Assembly (NCBI GenBank): GCA_017552985.1
Contig: JAFZNO010000089.1
Location: 1 to 49,847 of the forward strand
Length of the DNA: 49,847 bases
DNA from: Lachnospiraceae bacterium
GTDB lineage: Bacteria; Bacillota; Clostridia; Lachnospirales; Lachnospiraceae
Direction: 5' to 3'
Shown: positions 1-8,344 of the stretch, in pieces
How positions within the stretch are numbered: the first letter of the stretch is position 1
Layout: every line of letters starts with the position of its first letter
Notes under the pieces: model-generated
Told to the model about the DNA's origin: nothing
The model's database searches: none
The model's input: only the letters and a program-made list of their open reading frames with translations
Made by a program: the position numbers and the translations under genes

Positions 1-104
1 CTGTTTTCAGCAGACCCCAAAACTCACACCCCCCCAAAAAAATTGACTCGAAAGAGAGACTCAAAAGCTTTGGACAAAAGATTAGAATCAAAGGTATAAA
101 TGAT

Positions 105-131
105 AATCTAAATGTGAGCCACTTTTAGATT
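105..131. repeat. 27-bp operator-like palindrome
   Basis: Twelve-base arms, AATCTAAATGTG at 105-116 and CACTTTTAGATT at 120-131, are complementary except for one T-T pair and are separated by AGC. No T-tract follows, so a protein-binding operator is as likely as an RNA hairpin. No regulator is visible nearby. Confidence 0.4.
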
Positions 132-210
132 GACATTCATATCATGTATCCTCCTTTCGCAATGGTTATTTTCCGCAAAAACAATCATAGCAGAGAAGGA
201 TAAAAAGAAA

Positions 211-249
211 ACAGGGCTGGTCAGAAATCTTCTGACTAACCCTGTTTTT
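211..249. terminator. Bidirectional rho-independent terminator
   Basis: A long stem (211-226 with 230-245, one C-A mismatch and one G-T wobble) closes on a 3-nt loop. On the plus strand it is followed by TTTTT. On the minus strand the A-rich run at 203-210 supplies the U-tract. It therefore can end transcription entering from either side, probably from a gene left of the window. Confidence 0.75.
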
Positions 250-390
250 GTTCTCCTGAGTCCGAGACCCTCAAACCAAACCCTCAAACCAGCCCCTCAC
301 GAAGCACCCTCACGAAATCAGCCCCTCAACGATACTGTCAATAGTTTTTCGCAAATTCAGTTTTATACTTAACCGCCTTAACCATAAAAC

Positions 391-462
391 ACCGGTAAAG
401 CCGCTTGCGTGTCAAGGGTGCTTGCACGGAGCTTGCCCTTGACGCCGCAAGGGCGTACCGGT
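391..462 (+). promoter_or_regulatory. Structured leader-like segment upstream of manC
   Basis: An outer stem pairs ACCGGTA (391-397) with TACCGGT (456-462). Inside it, GTCAAGGG (411-418) can pair with CCCTTGAC (436-443), or the overlapping GCCCTTG (435-441) can pair with CAAGGGC (448-454), so these two hairpins exclude each other. Mutually exclusive stems are typical of attenuators and riboswitches, but no known class was recognised and the distance to manC is about 185 nt. Confidence 0.35.
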
Positions 463-647
463 ACCATCAGGCAGGCGGTAAGTGACACGGTTATCAAACC
501 AGGTAAAAGTAAGTTACCCGGCCATGTCATTCTCCTCTTCGGAAATGAGCATCGATTTTAGTGATCCATACATTCTAATCTTGGATGATTATGTGAGTGT
601 TGAGAAATAGTTTGATATATTACAAAACCAGAAAGAGGAAAGATGCA

Positions 648-1991
648 ATGAACATCGTTCTATTATCAGGGGGCTCGGGCAAGCGTCTGTGGCCCCTTTC
701 TAATGACGTTAGAAGTAAGCAGTTTATCAAGATTTTTAAGAAGCAAGGAAGTCAGATTCCCATGGGATCGGATGCGTCTGAAGATTATGAATCCATGGTG
801 CAGCGCGTTTATCGCCAGATCAAAATCATTGACAAGGATGCAACCGTAACGATTGCAACGTCAAAGTCTCAGGTGTCTGCGATCCATAATCAGCTTGGCA
901 CGGACGTCGGCATTTCCGTGGAGCCCTGCAGAAGGGATACTTTTCCAGCGATTGCGCTTGCAACTGCTTATTTGCATGACGTGATGGGTGTCGGTGAGGA
1001 TGAAGCCGTGGTGGTTTGTCCGGTTGATCCGTACGTGAATGATGACTATTTTGAGGCGATCAAGAAGCTTTGGGAGTTGGCACAGGATGGAACGGCAAAC
1101 CTCACGCTTATGGGTATTGACCCGACGTACCCCTCTGAGAAATATGGGTATATCATTCCGACGAGCAAGGATCAAGTGGCAAAGGTAGAGACCTTTAAGG
1201 AAAAACCCGATGCAGTGACGGCGCAGAAGTACATTGACAAGGGCGGACTTTGGAATGGTGGCGTGTTTGCGTACAAGCTTTCCTATGTCCTGGACAGGGC
1301 GCATGAATTAATTGATTTTAGCGATTATCAGGACCTGTTTGATAAATATGACACTCTTACGAAAATAAGCTTTGATTATGCGGTCGTAGAGCATGAGAAG
1401 GACATTGCGGTGATGCGTTTTGCAGGTCAGTGGAAGGATCCCGGAACCTGGAATACGTTGACGGAAGCGATGGAAGAAAATAGCGTTGGCGACGCAAAGT
1501 TTAATGACAAGTGTGAGAACGTGCACGTGGTAAATGAGCTTGGCGTGCCGATTCTTGTGATGGGATGTAAGGATTTGGTGGTGTCTGCTTCGCCTGAGGG
1601 TATTCTTGTGTCTGACAAGGAGCAGAGTAGCTACATCAAACCCTTTGTGGATGCGATTGACCAGCAGATCATGTTTGCTGAAAAGAGCTGGGGATCCTAT
1701 CGCGTGCTTGACGTTACGGCAGACAGCATGACGGTTAAAGTGACTTTGAATGCAGGCCATAAGATGAATTATCACAGTCATGAGAAGCGTGACGAGATCT
1801 GGAACGTAATTCATGGAACGGGCAGAACCATCGTGGATGGCATGGAGCAGACGGTAAAGGCCGGCGACGTCATTACAATGGCAGCAGGATGTAAGCATAC
1901 CGTGATAGCGGATACTGAGCTTCAGCTGATTGAGGTTCAGCTGGGCACGGATATCAGCGTTTCTGACAAAAAGAAATATGAAATGGAGTAG
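648..1991 (+). CDS. manC: Mannose-1-phosphate guanylyltransferase with cupin domain (ManC)
   Basis: Makes GDP-mannose from mannose 1-phosphate and GTP. The N-terminus has the nucleotidyltransferase signature LSGGSGKRLWPLSN, followed by VEPCRRDTFPAIA, FKEKP and GLWNGG. The C-terminal part (about residues 360-435) is a cupin resembling the phosphomannose isomerase domain of bifunctional type II enzymes, with KMNYHSH and DEIWNVIHG. The ATG at 648 (447 aa) is chosen because AGAGGAAAG lies just upstream and the product then begins directly with MNIVLLSGG. A GTG at 597 would add 17 unlikely residues. manA follows 5 nt after the stop, so the two are cotranscribed. The family identification is firm. 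Whether the cupin is an active isomerase is open, since a dedicated isomerase sits next door. Confidence 0.93.
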   Translation: MNIVLLSGGSGKRLWPLSNDVRSKQFIKIFKKQGSQIPMGSDASEDYESMVQRVYRQIKIIDKDATVTIATSKSQVSAIHNQLGTDVGISVEPCRRDTFPAIALATAYLHDVMGVGEDEAVVVCPVDPYVNDDYFEAIKKLWELAQDGTANLTLMGIDPTYPSEKYGYIIPTSKDQVAKVETFKEKPDAVTAQKYIDKGGLWNGGVFAYKLSYVLDRAHELIDFSDYQDLFDKYDTLTKISFDYAVVEHEKDIAVMRFAGQWKDPGTWNTLTEAMEENSVGDAKFNDKCENVHVVNELGVPILVMGCKDLVVSASPEGILVSDKEQSSYIKPFVDAIDQQIMFAEKSWGSYRVLDVTADSMTVKVTLNAGHKMNYHSHEKRDEIWNVIHGTGRTIVDGMEQTVKAGDVITMAAGCKHTVIADTELQLIEVQLGTDISVSDKKKYEME

Positions 1992-1996
1992 GAAAG

Positions 1997-2980
1997 GTGA
2001 CTGGAAAGAAACCGATGCTATTGAGGCCCGCAGCGAAGGATTACCTTTGGGGCGGAACAAGATTAAATGACGATTTCAATTTGGACATACCCATGTATCC
2101 CTTTGCGGAGGCATGGGTATGTTCTACGCATCCAGACGGACCGTCAATTGTTACGGAAAGTGAAAAGACTTTGGAGGATGTGTTAAGGAATGATCCGTCG
2201 TTGCTTGGAAGACACGTGCTGCAGGTGACGGGAGGGAAGGCAGAGCTGCCAATTCTGATCAAACTGATTGACGCCAAATCTGATCTTTCCGTGCAGGTTC
2301 ATCCGGATGATGAGTATGCCATGCGGGTAGAAAGCCAGTGGGGCAAGACGGAGATGTGGTACGTATTGTCTGCAAAGCCTGGAGCGCAGCTGGTATACGG
2401 ATTTAACCGCGACATGGAAAAGGAGCAGGTTAGGAAGGCGTTGGATGAAAAGAAGCTGAATGAGTGTTTGAATCACGTGCCGGTTCGGAAGAATGATTTG
2501 TTTTTCATTGAAGCTGGAACGGTGCATGCCATTGGTGCTGGATGCCTAATCGCAGAAATCCAGCAATCATCCAACGTGACGTATCGGTTGTATGATTATG
2601 ACCGGATCGGAAAGGACGGAAAGCTGAGGCCGCTCCACGTCGACAAGGCGCTGGAGGTTGCTAATTTGAAGTCCTCCGCGTCGCCCCGACAGCCCATGAG
2701 AGTGCTAAAGTATGTCAACGGCTGCGCGTCGGAATTGTTGTCGCGCTGCAAGTATTTCCAAGTGGAAAGAATGATTTTGAACACGGAAGGCCGCCGTCTG
2801 GTGGATTTTAAAACGGGGAGTAATTCGTTTCATGCGCTGCTTTGCGTGGATGGATGCGGCGTGCTGTTTGGAGAAGGGTACATGCAGAACTTCTTTAAGG
2901 GAGACTGTGTTTTTGTACCTGCGGATAGTATGGAGTTGAGGTTGCATGGGATGGCGCAGATACTGGACGTGAGTTGCTAG
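1997..2980 (+). CDS. manA: Mannose-6-phosphate isomerase, class I (ManA)
   Basis: Interconverts fructose 6-phosphate and mannose 6-phosphate, feeding GDP-mannose synthesis with ManC. The class I zinc-site pattern is visible: LSVQVHPDD, then TEMWYVL, then EAGTVHAIG, followed by EIQQSSNVTYRLYDYDR. At about 327 aa it has the usual length of the short Firmicutes form. Two starts are possible: GTG at 1997, or ATG at 2015, which has GGAAAG 7 nt upstream and gives MLLRPAAKDYLWGG. The ATG matches the family start better. It sits directly behind manC. The phosphomannomutase needed between the two enzymes is not in the window. Confidence 0.93.
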   Translation: MTGKKPMLLRPAAKDYLWGGTRLNDDFNLDIPMYPFAEAWVCSTHPDGPSIVTESEKTLEDVLRNDPSLLGRHVLQVTGGKAELPILIKLIDAKSDLSVQVHPDDEYAMRVESQWGKTEMWYVLSAKPGAQLVYGFNRDMEKEQVRKALDEKKLNECLNHVPVRKNDLFFIEAGTVHAIGAGCLIAEIQQSSNVTYRLYDYDRIGKDGKLRPLHVDKALEVANLKSSASPRQPMRVLKYVNGCASELLSRCKYFQVERMILNTEGRRLVDFKTGSNSFHALLCVDGCGVLFGEGYMQNFFKGDCVFVPADSMELRLHGMAQILDVSC

Positions 2981-2981
2981 G

Positions 2982-3110
2982 AGTGGGGAGATCAATGCCA
3001 ACAGTACGGCGCATTTGATCTTAAAAGTGGCAATGTTAAAGGGCAAGGGATATGAAACTACACAATCCCTTAGAATACGAGAGGTTTTACCATTAACAAC
3101 AGAGGAATAA
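2982..3110 (+). pseudogene. 3' remnant of a NUDIX-hydrolase-like gene (copy 1)
   Basis: An open frame without its own start encodes the peptide GEINANSTAHLILKVA and then unrelated residues to a TAA at 3108-3110. The same 16-residue core, with one substitution and mostly synonymous base changes, occurs at 22250-22297. Synonymous divergence means both descend from real coding sequence. The pattern resembles the C-terminal helix of NUDIX (ADP-ribose pyrophosphatase-like) proteins, which is a tentative reading. The remnant marks the left edge of the accessory island, and its last codons contain the ribosome site of the next gene. Confidence 0.5.
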
Positions 3111-3114
3111 AATT

Positions 3115-4284
3115 ATGTTTAATTCAGTCCTGATTAATGCTTATCCTGCCTTGAAATCCGCAATTCATAATCGCCAAATAGAGATAATAACCTTTCCATA
3201 CGAGCTCTGGCTTGATGGTGGCGATCAAATCTTTGATGACTGCTTTAGTACCTTCTTTCCACCAGGTTTCATCGACCGTGATAAGGAAAGGGCAAAAAGG
3301 GTAATACGAGAAATATACGACATAGTACAAAGTCCGGTTATCAGATATAATCCGGAAGCAATCCACTGCTATGTTATGTATCAGATGATTGATGCTTGGT
3401 TTGATGATGAGTATATTCAGACATTGGATCTTCTTCCTGATGATGTGAAGGAGTTTTTGGAAGGGTTTGATACAGAAGATGGTGAGCCTGAAGACGAGGA
3501 TGAATTGTCTGAAACAGAATTAATCAAACGGTGGTTCACGGATAAAGATAGCTGTATGGGTGACCTGGAGGAAACCTACGATGAGGACTATCTGGATGAA
3601 ACCTTTGCCGAAAAAATTGCTGAAATATTTCTAGAATTGGGATTTGTTCCAAAATCGTTGGGCGTGGATATAAAGGAACTTGTCGAACTTCTTCCAAACG
3701 ATCAATATTATAGGGTTGTTGAGAAGCTTAGACAAGGTGAAATCGAAGCCAATCATTATGTGGAAGCAATCTGGCCCAATATGGAAGGTTTCTTTCAAGT
3801 TCTGATACATTCTGAAATGATAGTCTTGAGTCAAGAAGGTGCGATGGATATCCTGTGGGTATTTAAAGACTGGGTGGAGAACAACGGTGGATGGAAAGAT
3901 GTACAATCAGCTGATTCCGCAGTAAGAGAAGAAGTGGTTCATCGGTTGATTCACCTCGGGGCAAAAACTTATCTGACAGACAAGAACCTGGATATGACTC
4001 TGGAAGGAAATCTTGGTGTAGGGCAGGAAGACTTCAAGATCAGTCGCGGTAATGACAAGACAATTATCGAAGTTAAGTTGACCAGCAATCCGAATTGCAG
4101 ACATGGATTTGAAAAACAGCTCCTTCGTTATGCGGAAGCTGAGCATACGAATAATATGATCTACTGCTTGATCGATTTAGGCAATCCAACGGTTGTTGAG
4201 GAGATACGCGGACTGCAAGGGGAGAATAAACCTAAGCTTGTTGTAATTGATGCGACACCAAAGAAGTCAGCAAGTTTGTTATAA
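3115..4284 (+). CDS. Hypothetical protein with C-terminal PD-(D/E)XK-like nuclease motif
   Basis: The 389-aa soluble protein was not assigned to a named family. The first two thirds are helical and acidic, with a run rich in D and E around residues 115-165. The C-terminal part contains DFKISRGNDKTIIEVKLTSN, which fits the D-(x)n-E-x-K core of restriction-endonuclease-fold nucleases, followed by a helix with FEKQLLRYAEAE and a strand MIYCLIDLG. AGAGGAA 7 nt before ATG 3115 supports the start. It is a single-gene unit closed by a terminator at 4307-4335, at the left end of a defence-like island. A role as an anti-phage effector is inference from motif and context. Confidence 0.8.
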   Translation: MFNSVLINAYPALKSAIHNRQIEIITFPYELWLDGGDQIFDDCFSTFFPPGFIDRDKERAKRVIREIYDIVQSPVIRYNPEAIHCYVMYQMIDAWFDDEYIQTLDLLPDDVKEFLEGFDTEDGEPEDEDELSETELIKRWFTDKDSCMGDLEETYDEDYLDETFAEKIAEIFLELGFVPKSLGVDIKELVELLPNDQYYRVVEKLRQGEIEANHYVEAIWPNMEGFFQVLIHSEMIVLSQEGAMDILWVFKDWVENNGGWKDVQSADSAVREEVVHRLIHLGAKTYLTDKNLDMTLEGNLGVGQEDFKISRGNDKTIIEVKLTSNPNCRHGFEKQLLRYAEAEHTNNMIYCLIDLGNPTVVEEIRGLQGENKPKLVVIDATPKKSASLL

Positions 4285-4306
4285 TAATTCGAGGATCCGT
4301 ACATGG

Positions 4307-4335
4307 CGGTCGGTAACAACACCGACCGTTTTTTT
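4307..4335 (+). terminator. Rho-independent terminator after the nuclease-like gene
   Basis: A perfect 8-bp stem, CGGTCGGT (4307-4314) with ACCGACCG (4321-4328), has loop AACAAC and is followed by seven T. It ends the 3115-4284 unit. Confidence 0.9.
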
Positions 4336-4370
4336 GAATGACCTAGTTGTAATGTTATATATATGAATAA

Positions 4371-4399
4371 TGAACATATATTGATTTTTACCGTATAAT
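4371..4399 (+). promoter_or_regulatory. Probable promoter of the TIR-like gene
   Basis: A perfect -10 hexamer TATAAT at 4394-4399 lies 17 nt after TGAACA (4371-4376, 4 of 6 matches to the -35 consensus). It sits just after a terminator and about 100 nt before the TIR-like start, so that gene is probably transcribed on its own. Confidence 0.5.
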
Positions 4400-4498
4400 A
4401 CCTCATAATTATGTTAGGATTGTTTGGGGTGAGTCATGTATGGTCGCTGTTTTTGAAGATGGGGATAATCAAGCGAATATCAAATGGAGGAAATGATA

Positions 4499-5458
4499 AT
4501 GGATGATGGCAAAAAGTGTCTTTTGTTTTCTTCATGGCAATCGGATAGAAAAGAATGCAGAAATTTTGTAACATCTATTATGGATAAGATTCCGGAAAAG
4601 TTTTCGAATCTTGTTACGGCAAGGGTTGAAAGGGATACGGTAAATGTACCAGGATCTCCAGATATTGGAGACACCATTTTCGAAAGAATAGATAATTGTG
4701 ACTTGTTTATTGCAGACATTACGTTGATTAATGATAAGGGCTCGGGATATCGAAGAACGCCTAATCCTAATGTGATGATTGAACTTGGTTATGCAATTAA
4801 AGCATTAGGGTGGGAACGAATTTTGCTTCTTCGATGCATTGATTACGGTGACATTGAAGAATTACCATTCGATATAAATCACCGGAGAATATGTAATTAT
4901 ACATTAGCACTTAGCGAGGATGATGCCGAAATAAAAACTGAAAAGAAAAAACAATCCAAACAAGCGGTTTTTAGTAACATTGAAGCTTCGATTATACTTC
5001 TTCTAGAAAAAAACCAGCTTTTTGGGGGAATGAAAAGGAAAAACCCCAAATTTGAAATTACATGGCAAGGCAATAATGGATGCATGATGAATCTTGTTTT
5101 TAAGATGAAAAATGTATCAAGTTTGATGATTTCAAACTTGCAATCTCAGGGACTTACAGTTATGTTCGCAGATGGTAATAAGAAAGTATTAAAATGTGCA
5201 TCCTCGATTCATCCCACTGCATTGGCGATGGGCGAACAGGCGGAAGTTCATCTTAATAATCCACTGCTTGGCGTGGATTTAAGAGCTCAAGGTCTGAGCA
5301 GTTTTGATCCGTATAATGCGTGGGGTAACATCGATGTACAATGGCAATTTAGTTGTGAAGATGAAGAAGGGAATAAATTTTGGTACGAGATGAAACAACA
5401 TATTGATGATGCTAATAAAACTCCTAGGGGTATATGGCCAACGAGATACATAGGATAG
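4499..5458 (+). CDS. TIR-like / nucleotide-binding protein with C-terminal beta-rich domain
   Basis: The N-terminal 150 residues carry the pattern of TIR-like and nucleoside-deoxyribosyltransferase-like domains of bacterial immunity. It has KKCLLFSSWQSD, then FERIDNCDLFIADIT, then NPNVMIELGYAIKALG with the likely catalytic Glu, then LPFDINHRR. Such domains typically cleave NAD or a nucleotide. The C-terminal half (about residues 170-319) looks beta-rich, with no recognised family, and could be the sensor. GGAGG at 4486-4490 favours ATG 4499 (319 aa) over upstream in-frame ATGs at 4484 and 4493. It stands alone between a terminator and an unrelated gene. The domain call is good. A defence role is inferred. 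Confidence 0.8.
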   Translation: MDDGKKCLLFSSWQSDRKECRNFVTSIMDKIPEKFSNLVTARVERDTVNVPGSPDIGDTIFERIDNCDLFIADITLINDKGSGYRRTPNPNVMIELGYAIKALGWERILLLRCIDYGDIEELPFDINHRRICNYTLALSEDDAEIKTEKKKQSKQAVFSNIEASIILLLEKNQLFGGMKRKNPKFEITWQGNNGCMMNLVFKMKNVSSLMISNLQSQGLTVMFADGNKKVLKCASSIHPTALAMGEQAEVHLNNPLLGVDLRAQGLSSFDPYNAWGNIDVQWQFSCEDEEGNKFWYEMKQHIDDANKTPRGIWPTRYIG

Positions 5459-5579
5459 AGATGCAGTGCATCTTGTGAACGGTACGGTTTTAGAACATGT
5501 GTAGCGATCCTCCCAACCCGACTAAGTTAAAACAATTAAAACAAAATTTTGGTCTGTGAATCATGTAGGAAGAAATATG

Positions 5580-6623
5580 ATGGTTAATCAATCGGAACAA
5601 ATATTAAATGCATTTTCTGAGAATTATTTTTATAAAGAGATCATTCTAAGCGACCTTAAGTATTGTCCTGTGGGACAAAGTGAAAAAGAGCTAGCAGATT
5701 TAATCTTTGTACTTGGTAAATATGTGTTGGCTATTCAGTTAAAAGCAAGAAATTCAGACGAGCTGACAAATGATATTGGAATAGAGGAAAAGTGGCTGAA
5801 GAATAAGTGCAAATTGGCTAAAAAACAAGTTAAGAACACCATTCTGGAAATAAAAAATGGCAGACTACCACAATTCATAAATAATAGATGTCAAAAAGTA
5901 TTAATTGACCCCAGTGCGACTATAGTTCCGGTAGTAATGTTTGTAAATCCGATGATCAAAAATTATTCTCATGTTTTACCCAAAAATTCTGAAGACGGTT
6001 TGGATGTTAATTGTATTTCATATGATGATTTTCGCGAAGTCTGTGCACAACTTATTACGCCGATGGAGATAGTTGAATACTTTATTTGGAGAAAAGAATG
6101 TTTTAAGAATTATCCTAATTTGGATTTATTATTTGTCGAAGACGATGAAAGCATTTCAATATCACGACCGATGAAAGCAGAGGCATCTGTTGTAAGTTTT
6201 ATTCATGAAAAGTACGGTTATTCTGTGCTTAACGAAGAGAAAGAATACTTAGACGCATTTAGAAATTTAGTAATGAGTCTGCAAGAAAAGCTAGTAAAAA
6301 AGACAACGGATGATGCGTGTTTGCTTTATGTTCAGTTTTTTTCTTGTTTTTCGCGCATAGAGGTTAGAGCTTTTATGGAAAGACTTGAGAGGGCAAAAAC
6401 TTGGGTCCGTCTCAAAAGACGAGGTGTAGTTGGATCTTTGAGGAGTGATGGAAAAGACTATACAGTTTTTTTCGTGGTATCTGAAGGCGAGAGAATTTCC
6501 ATTGATTATCTCGAGAAAATCTCAGAAACAAAAGGAAAACACGGTATTATTGCTGAAATAGTTGTATATAGAGTAGGCGAAGAAGATTTGGGGATAGATT
6601 ATTTTCTAAAGTATTGTTCATAA
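5580..6623 (+). CDS. Hypothetical protein, possible nuclease-fold N-terminus
   Basis: The 347-aa protein has no firmly recognised family. Near the N-terminus, EKELADLIFVLGKYVLAIQLKAR matches the E/D-hydrophobic strand-QLK arrangement of PD-(D/E)XK-type folds, with D followed by AIQLK. The middle contains a helix-rich lysine segment, and the C-terminus (about residues 280-347) is a small alpha-beta region. AGGAAG at 5567-5572 places the start at ATG 5580 or 5577; a GTG at 5556 has no ribosome site. Very AT-rich codon use matches its island neighbours. No partner gene abuts it. Function is unknown, and a nuclease or restriction-like role is only a suggestion. Confidence 0.72.
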   Translation: MVNQSEQILNAFSENYFYKEIILSDLKYCPVGQSEKELADLIFVLGKYVLAIQLKARNSDELTNDIGIEEKWLKNKCKLAKKQVKNTILEIKNGRLPQFINNRCQKVLIDPSATIVPVVMFVNPMIKNYSHVLPKNSEDGLDVNCISYDDFREVCAQLITPMEIVEYFIWRKECFKNYPNLDLLFVEDDESISISRPMKAEASVVSFIHEKYGYSVLNEEKEYLDAFRNLVMSLQEKLVKKTTDDACLLYVQFFSCFSRIEVRAFMERLERAKTWVRLKRRGVVGSLRSDGKDYTVFFVVSEGERISIDYLEKISETKGKHGIIAEIVVYRVGEEDLGIDYFLKYCS

Positions 6624-6759
6624 CCATGAAATTGGGAAAATATGGAGTAAACGGAAGGTTAATTTCCTCAAGAAATTAAAGGTAGAAATGAGATGACGGA
6701 TGTGATATCATACTTACATAGAATTCTAGAGATAAATCATATGAAAAGAGAGAATACCA

Positions 6760-7161
6760 GTGAAACAATTTAAGCATATGCCTAGAGAGTTGTGGCCAAA
6801 TGAAGCGCAACATGTTGAATATGCCACGGTTTATCGGGCTACTCATAATTCGGACAATTTGCAAATTGAAGATTTCCTTCCCTGGAATATTGAAAATCCC
6901 AACCAAAAGAAAACATTCGGGCCATTATTTCAACCAGAATTTGGATTATCAATATTTACGGATTTGCAAGCGTTAAAATCTATCGTAGAACTGGTACCCA
7001 AATTACATAAATCAACTAAAGCCTACGCAAAAGGTTTTACATCCATTAACAGAGGCATTTCTTTGAAAGAAAATAAAAGGCATCATGTTGAATATTTCTT
7101 GTTCGATTATGAGAATAATAGTCCTAAGGATGATTTTAAGATTGTCGAGGTGATAAAATAA
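6760..7161 (+). CDS. Hypothetical protein, first gene of a two-gene cassette
   Basis: A small soluble protein of 133 aa that apparently starts with GTG, preceded by AAAGAGAG. Features seen are VEYATVYRATHNSDNLQIEDFLPWNI, a FGLSIFTDLQAL segment and a charged tail. The YR and GLSIF pieces are faintly reminiscent of ADP-ribosyltransferase-like folds, but no catalytic glutamate pattern could be fixed, so no function is claimed. Its stop is one nucleotide before the start of the 372-aa gene at 7163, so the two are translationally coupled and probably act together. Context suggests a toxin-antitoxin or anti-phage pair. Confidence 0.7.
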   Translation: MKQFKHMPRELWPNEAQHVEYATVYRATHNSDNLQIEDFLPWNIENPNQKKTFGPLFQPEFGLSIFTDLQALKSIVELVPKLHKSTKAYAKGFTSINRGISLKENKRHHVEYFLFDYENNSPKDDFKIVEVIK

Positions 7162-7162
7162 G

Positions 7163-8281
7163 ATGAGTAATAAAGACATTTTTATGCATGTGCCTCAGTT
7201 GGGTGACTTATATATATATGATGTTCTTTTTGCTTTTATTTATCCTCGGGCTTTTGTTTGTCAGAGCGAATATGATTGCAAGTATTTGTTTTATGAGATG
7301 GATTCCGAGGATGATAAAGATATATGGCTAGTAAGTAAGATTACTAAAAAAGAATATTATAGTTTGGTCGATCGTAAGAAACCTATACAAAAGGCTTATG
7401 AAAACAAAAATAATTTTGAACTTTTTTCCATCTTAAAAGATTATTCAAACGACAATAGAATTGAACTTGTACAAGACGGAAAAGAATGGTTGTCGCATTT
7501 GCCGCAGATTCCTGTTTTTGCAGAAAAGGAAGTAAATGACGATATAGCGAATGAAACTTTGGCTGTTGCCCGAGAAACTGGAAACACTACATTTGATATT
7601 AGATTATTTCCAGGAACAGACAGGCATTCCGTTCCGCAGAACATTCTCTCTGATTTATGTTCTGCATTTACATCGTTAACTAGTTCGGTTTTTGGCACAA
7701 AACGTAGTGAAGCACTTAGGGTGGCAACGGCTTCGGGATCGTGTGTTGTAAGGTTTTCATTTCCTGATCAGATTAATCTGTTTAACGAAAGCAACGCCAT
7801 TAATGAGATGGCTGTGTTGAATAATGTACTTTCGTCCGAATCAATTTATGAAGGATTGAATGTAGTTAAAGATCAAAAACGGTTTATTCGGTCATACGCT
7901 GATTTTCTTAATGCAATACGAAAGACCTATAGTGATGTGCAGTTTTCGACAGCATCTCCCAACTCTAACGAAGTTAGAAAGATTAAGCTTACAAGTGATA
8001 CTATAAAGAACCGTTTCAATGATGTTAAAGGTATTTATTCGATTGAGAAGGAGGAGATTGACATAAGCGGGAAATTAATCGCGCTAGATATTATTACCAA
8101 AAGATTTAAATTACAAACAGGCGAAAATATAATGTCTGGTAATGTAGAATTGAATGATTTGAATAATGGAAAATTTGAGATTCCAATGAATTATAATGCC
8201 AAAATTCAAGTCGAAAAATATATGGATGAAAAAGGTAAAAAAAGTAAGGAAAAATACTTTTTGATAGCGCTGAATAAATAG
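7163..8281 (+). CDS. Hypothetical protein (DUF6575-like N-terminus), second gene of cassette
   Basis: A 372-aa soluble protein. The N-terminal 90 residues (LGDLYIYDVLFAFIYPRAFVC, then KDIWLVSKITKKEYYSL, then NNFELFSIL) resemble a domain annotated as DUF6575 in other bacteria. This assignment is from memory of the pattern and is not certain. The middle and C-terminal parts are alpha-beta with no visible catalytic motif. GAGGTGAT about 8 nt upstream supports ATG 7163. It is coupled to the 133-aa gene by a 1-nt gap, so the pair forms one operon. It is followed directly by a decayed rfbA copy. Confidence 0.75.
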   Translation: MSNKDIFMHVPQLGDLYIYDVLFAFIYPRAFVCQSEYDCKYLFYEMDSEDDKDIWLVSKITKKEYYSLVDRKKPIQKAYENKNNFELFSILKDYSNDNRIELVQDGKEWLSHLPQIPVFAEKEVNDDIANETLAVARETGNTTFDIRLFPGTDRHSVPQNILSDLCSAFTSLTSSVFGTKRSEALRVATASGSCVVRFSFPDQINLFNESNAINEMAVLNNVLSSESIYEGLNVVKDQKRFIRSYADFLNAIRKTYSDVQFSTASPNSNEVRKIKLTSDTIKNRFNDVKGIYSIEKEEIDISGKLIALDIITKRFKLQTGENIMSGNVELNDLNNGKFEIPMNYNAKIQVEKYMDEKGKKSKEKYFLIALNK

Positions 8282-8344
8282 ATCATTTCAAGCGCGATGT
8301 GTCTATTTGTGGTATTCACTTAGGTGATTGACTTGTGGTATTAT

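Larger units (their letters stand above)
1..647. other. Gene-free region upstream of manC
   Basis: No convincing gene is present. The one plus-strand reading frame (130-372) is low in complexity, runs through a terminator and has no ribosome site. The stretch does contain a 27-bp palindrome (105-131), a bidirectional terminator (211-249), a run of CCCTCA-rich sequence (about 265-330) and a strongly structured segment (391-462). It looks like old intergenic or mobile-element border sequence with RNA structures, and it probably carries the manC leader. Confidence 0.6.

Noticed and set aside
130-372. 80-aa plus-strand frame near the left end
   Set aside because: No ribosome site, crosses a strong bidirectional terminator, and low-complexity composition in its second half.
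597-647. Extended N-terminus of manC from GTG 597
   Set aside because: Family start MNIVLLSGG at 648 has its own ribosome site. The extension is unlike any homologue pattern.
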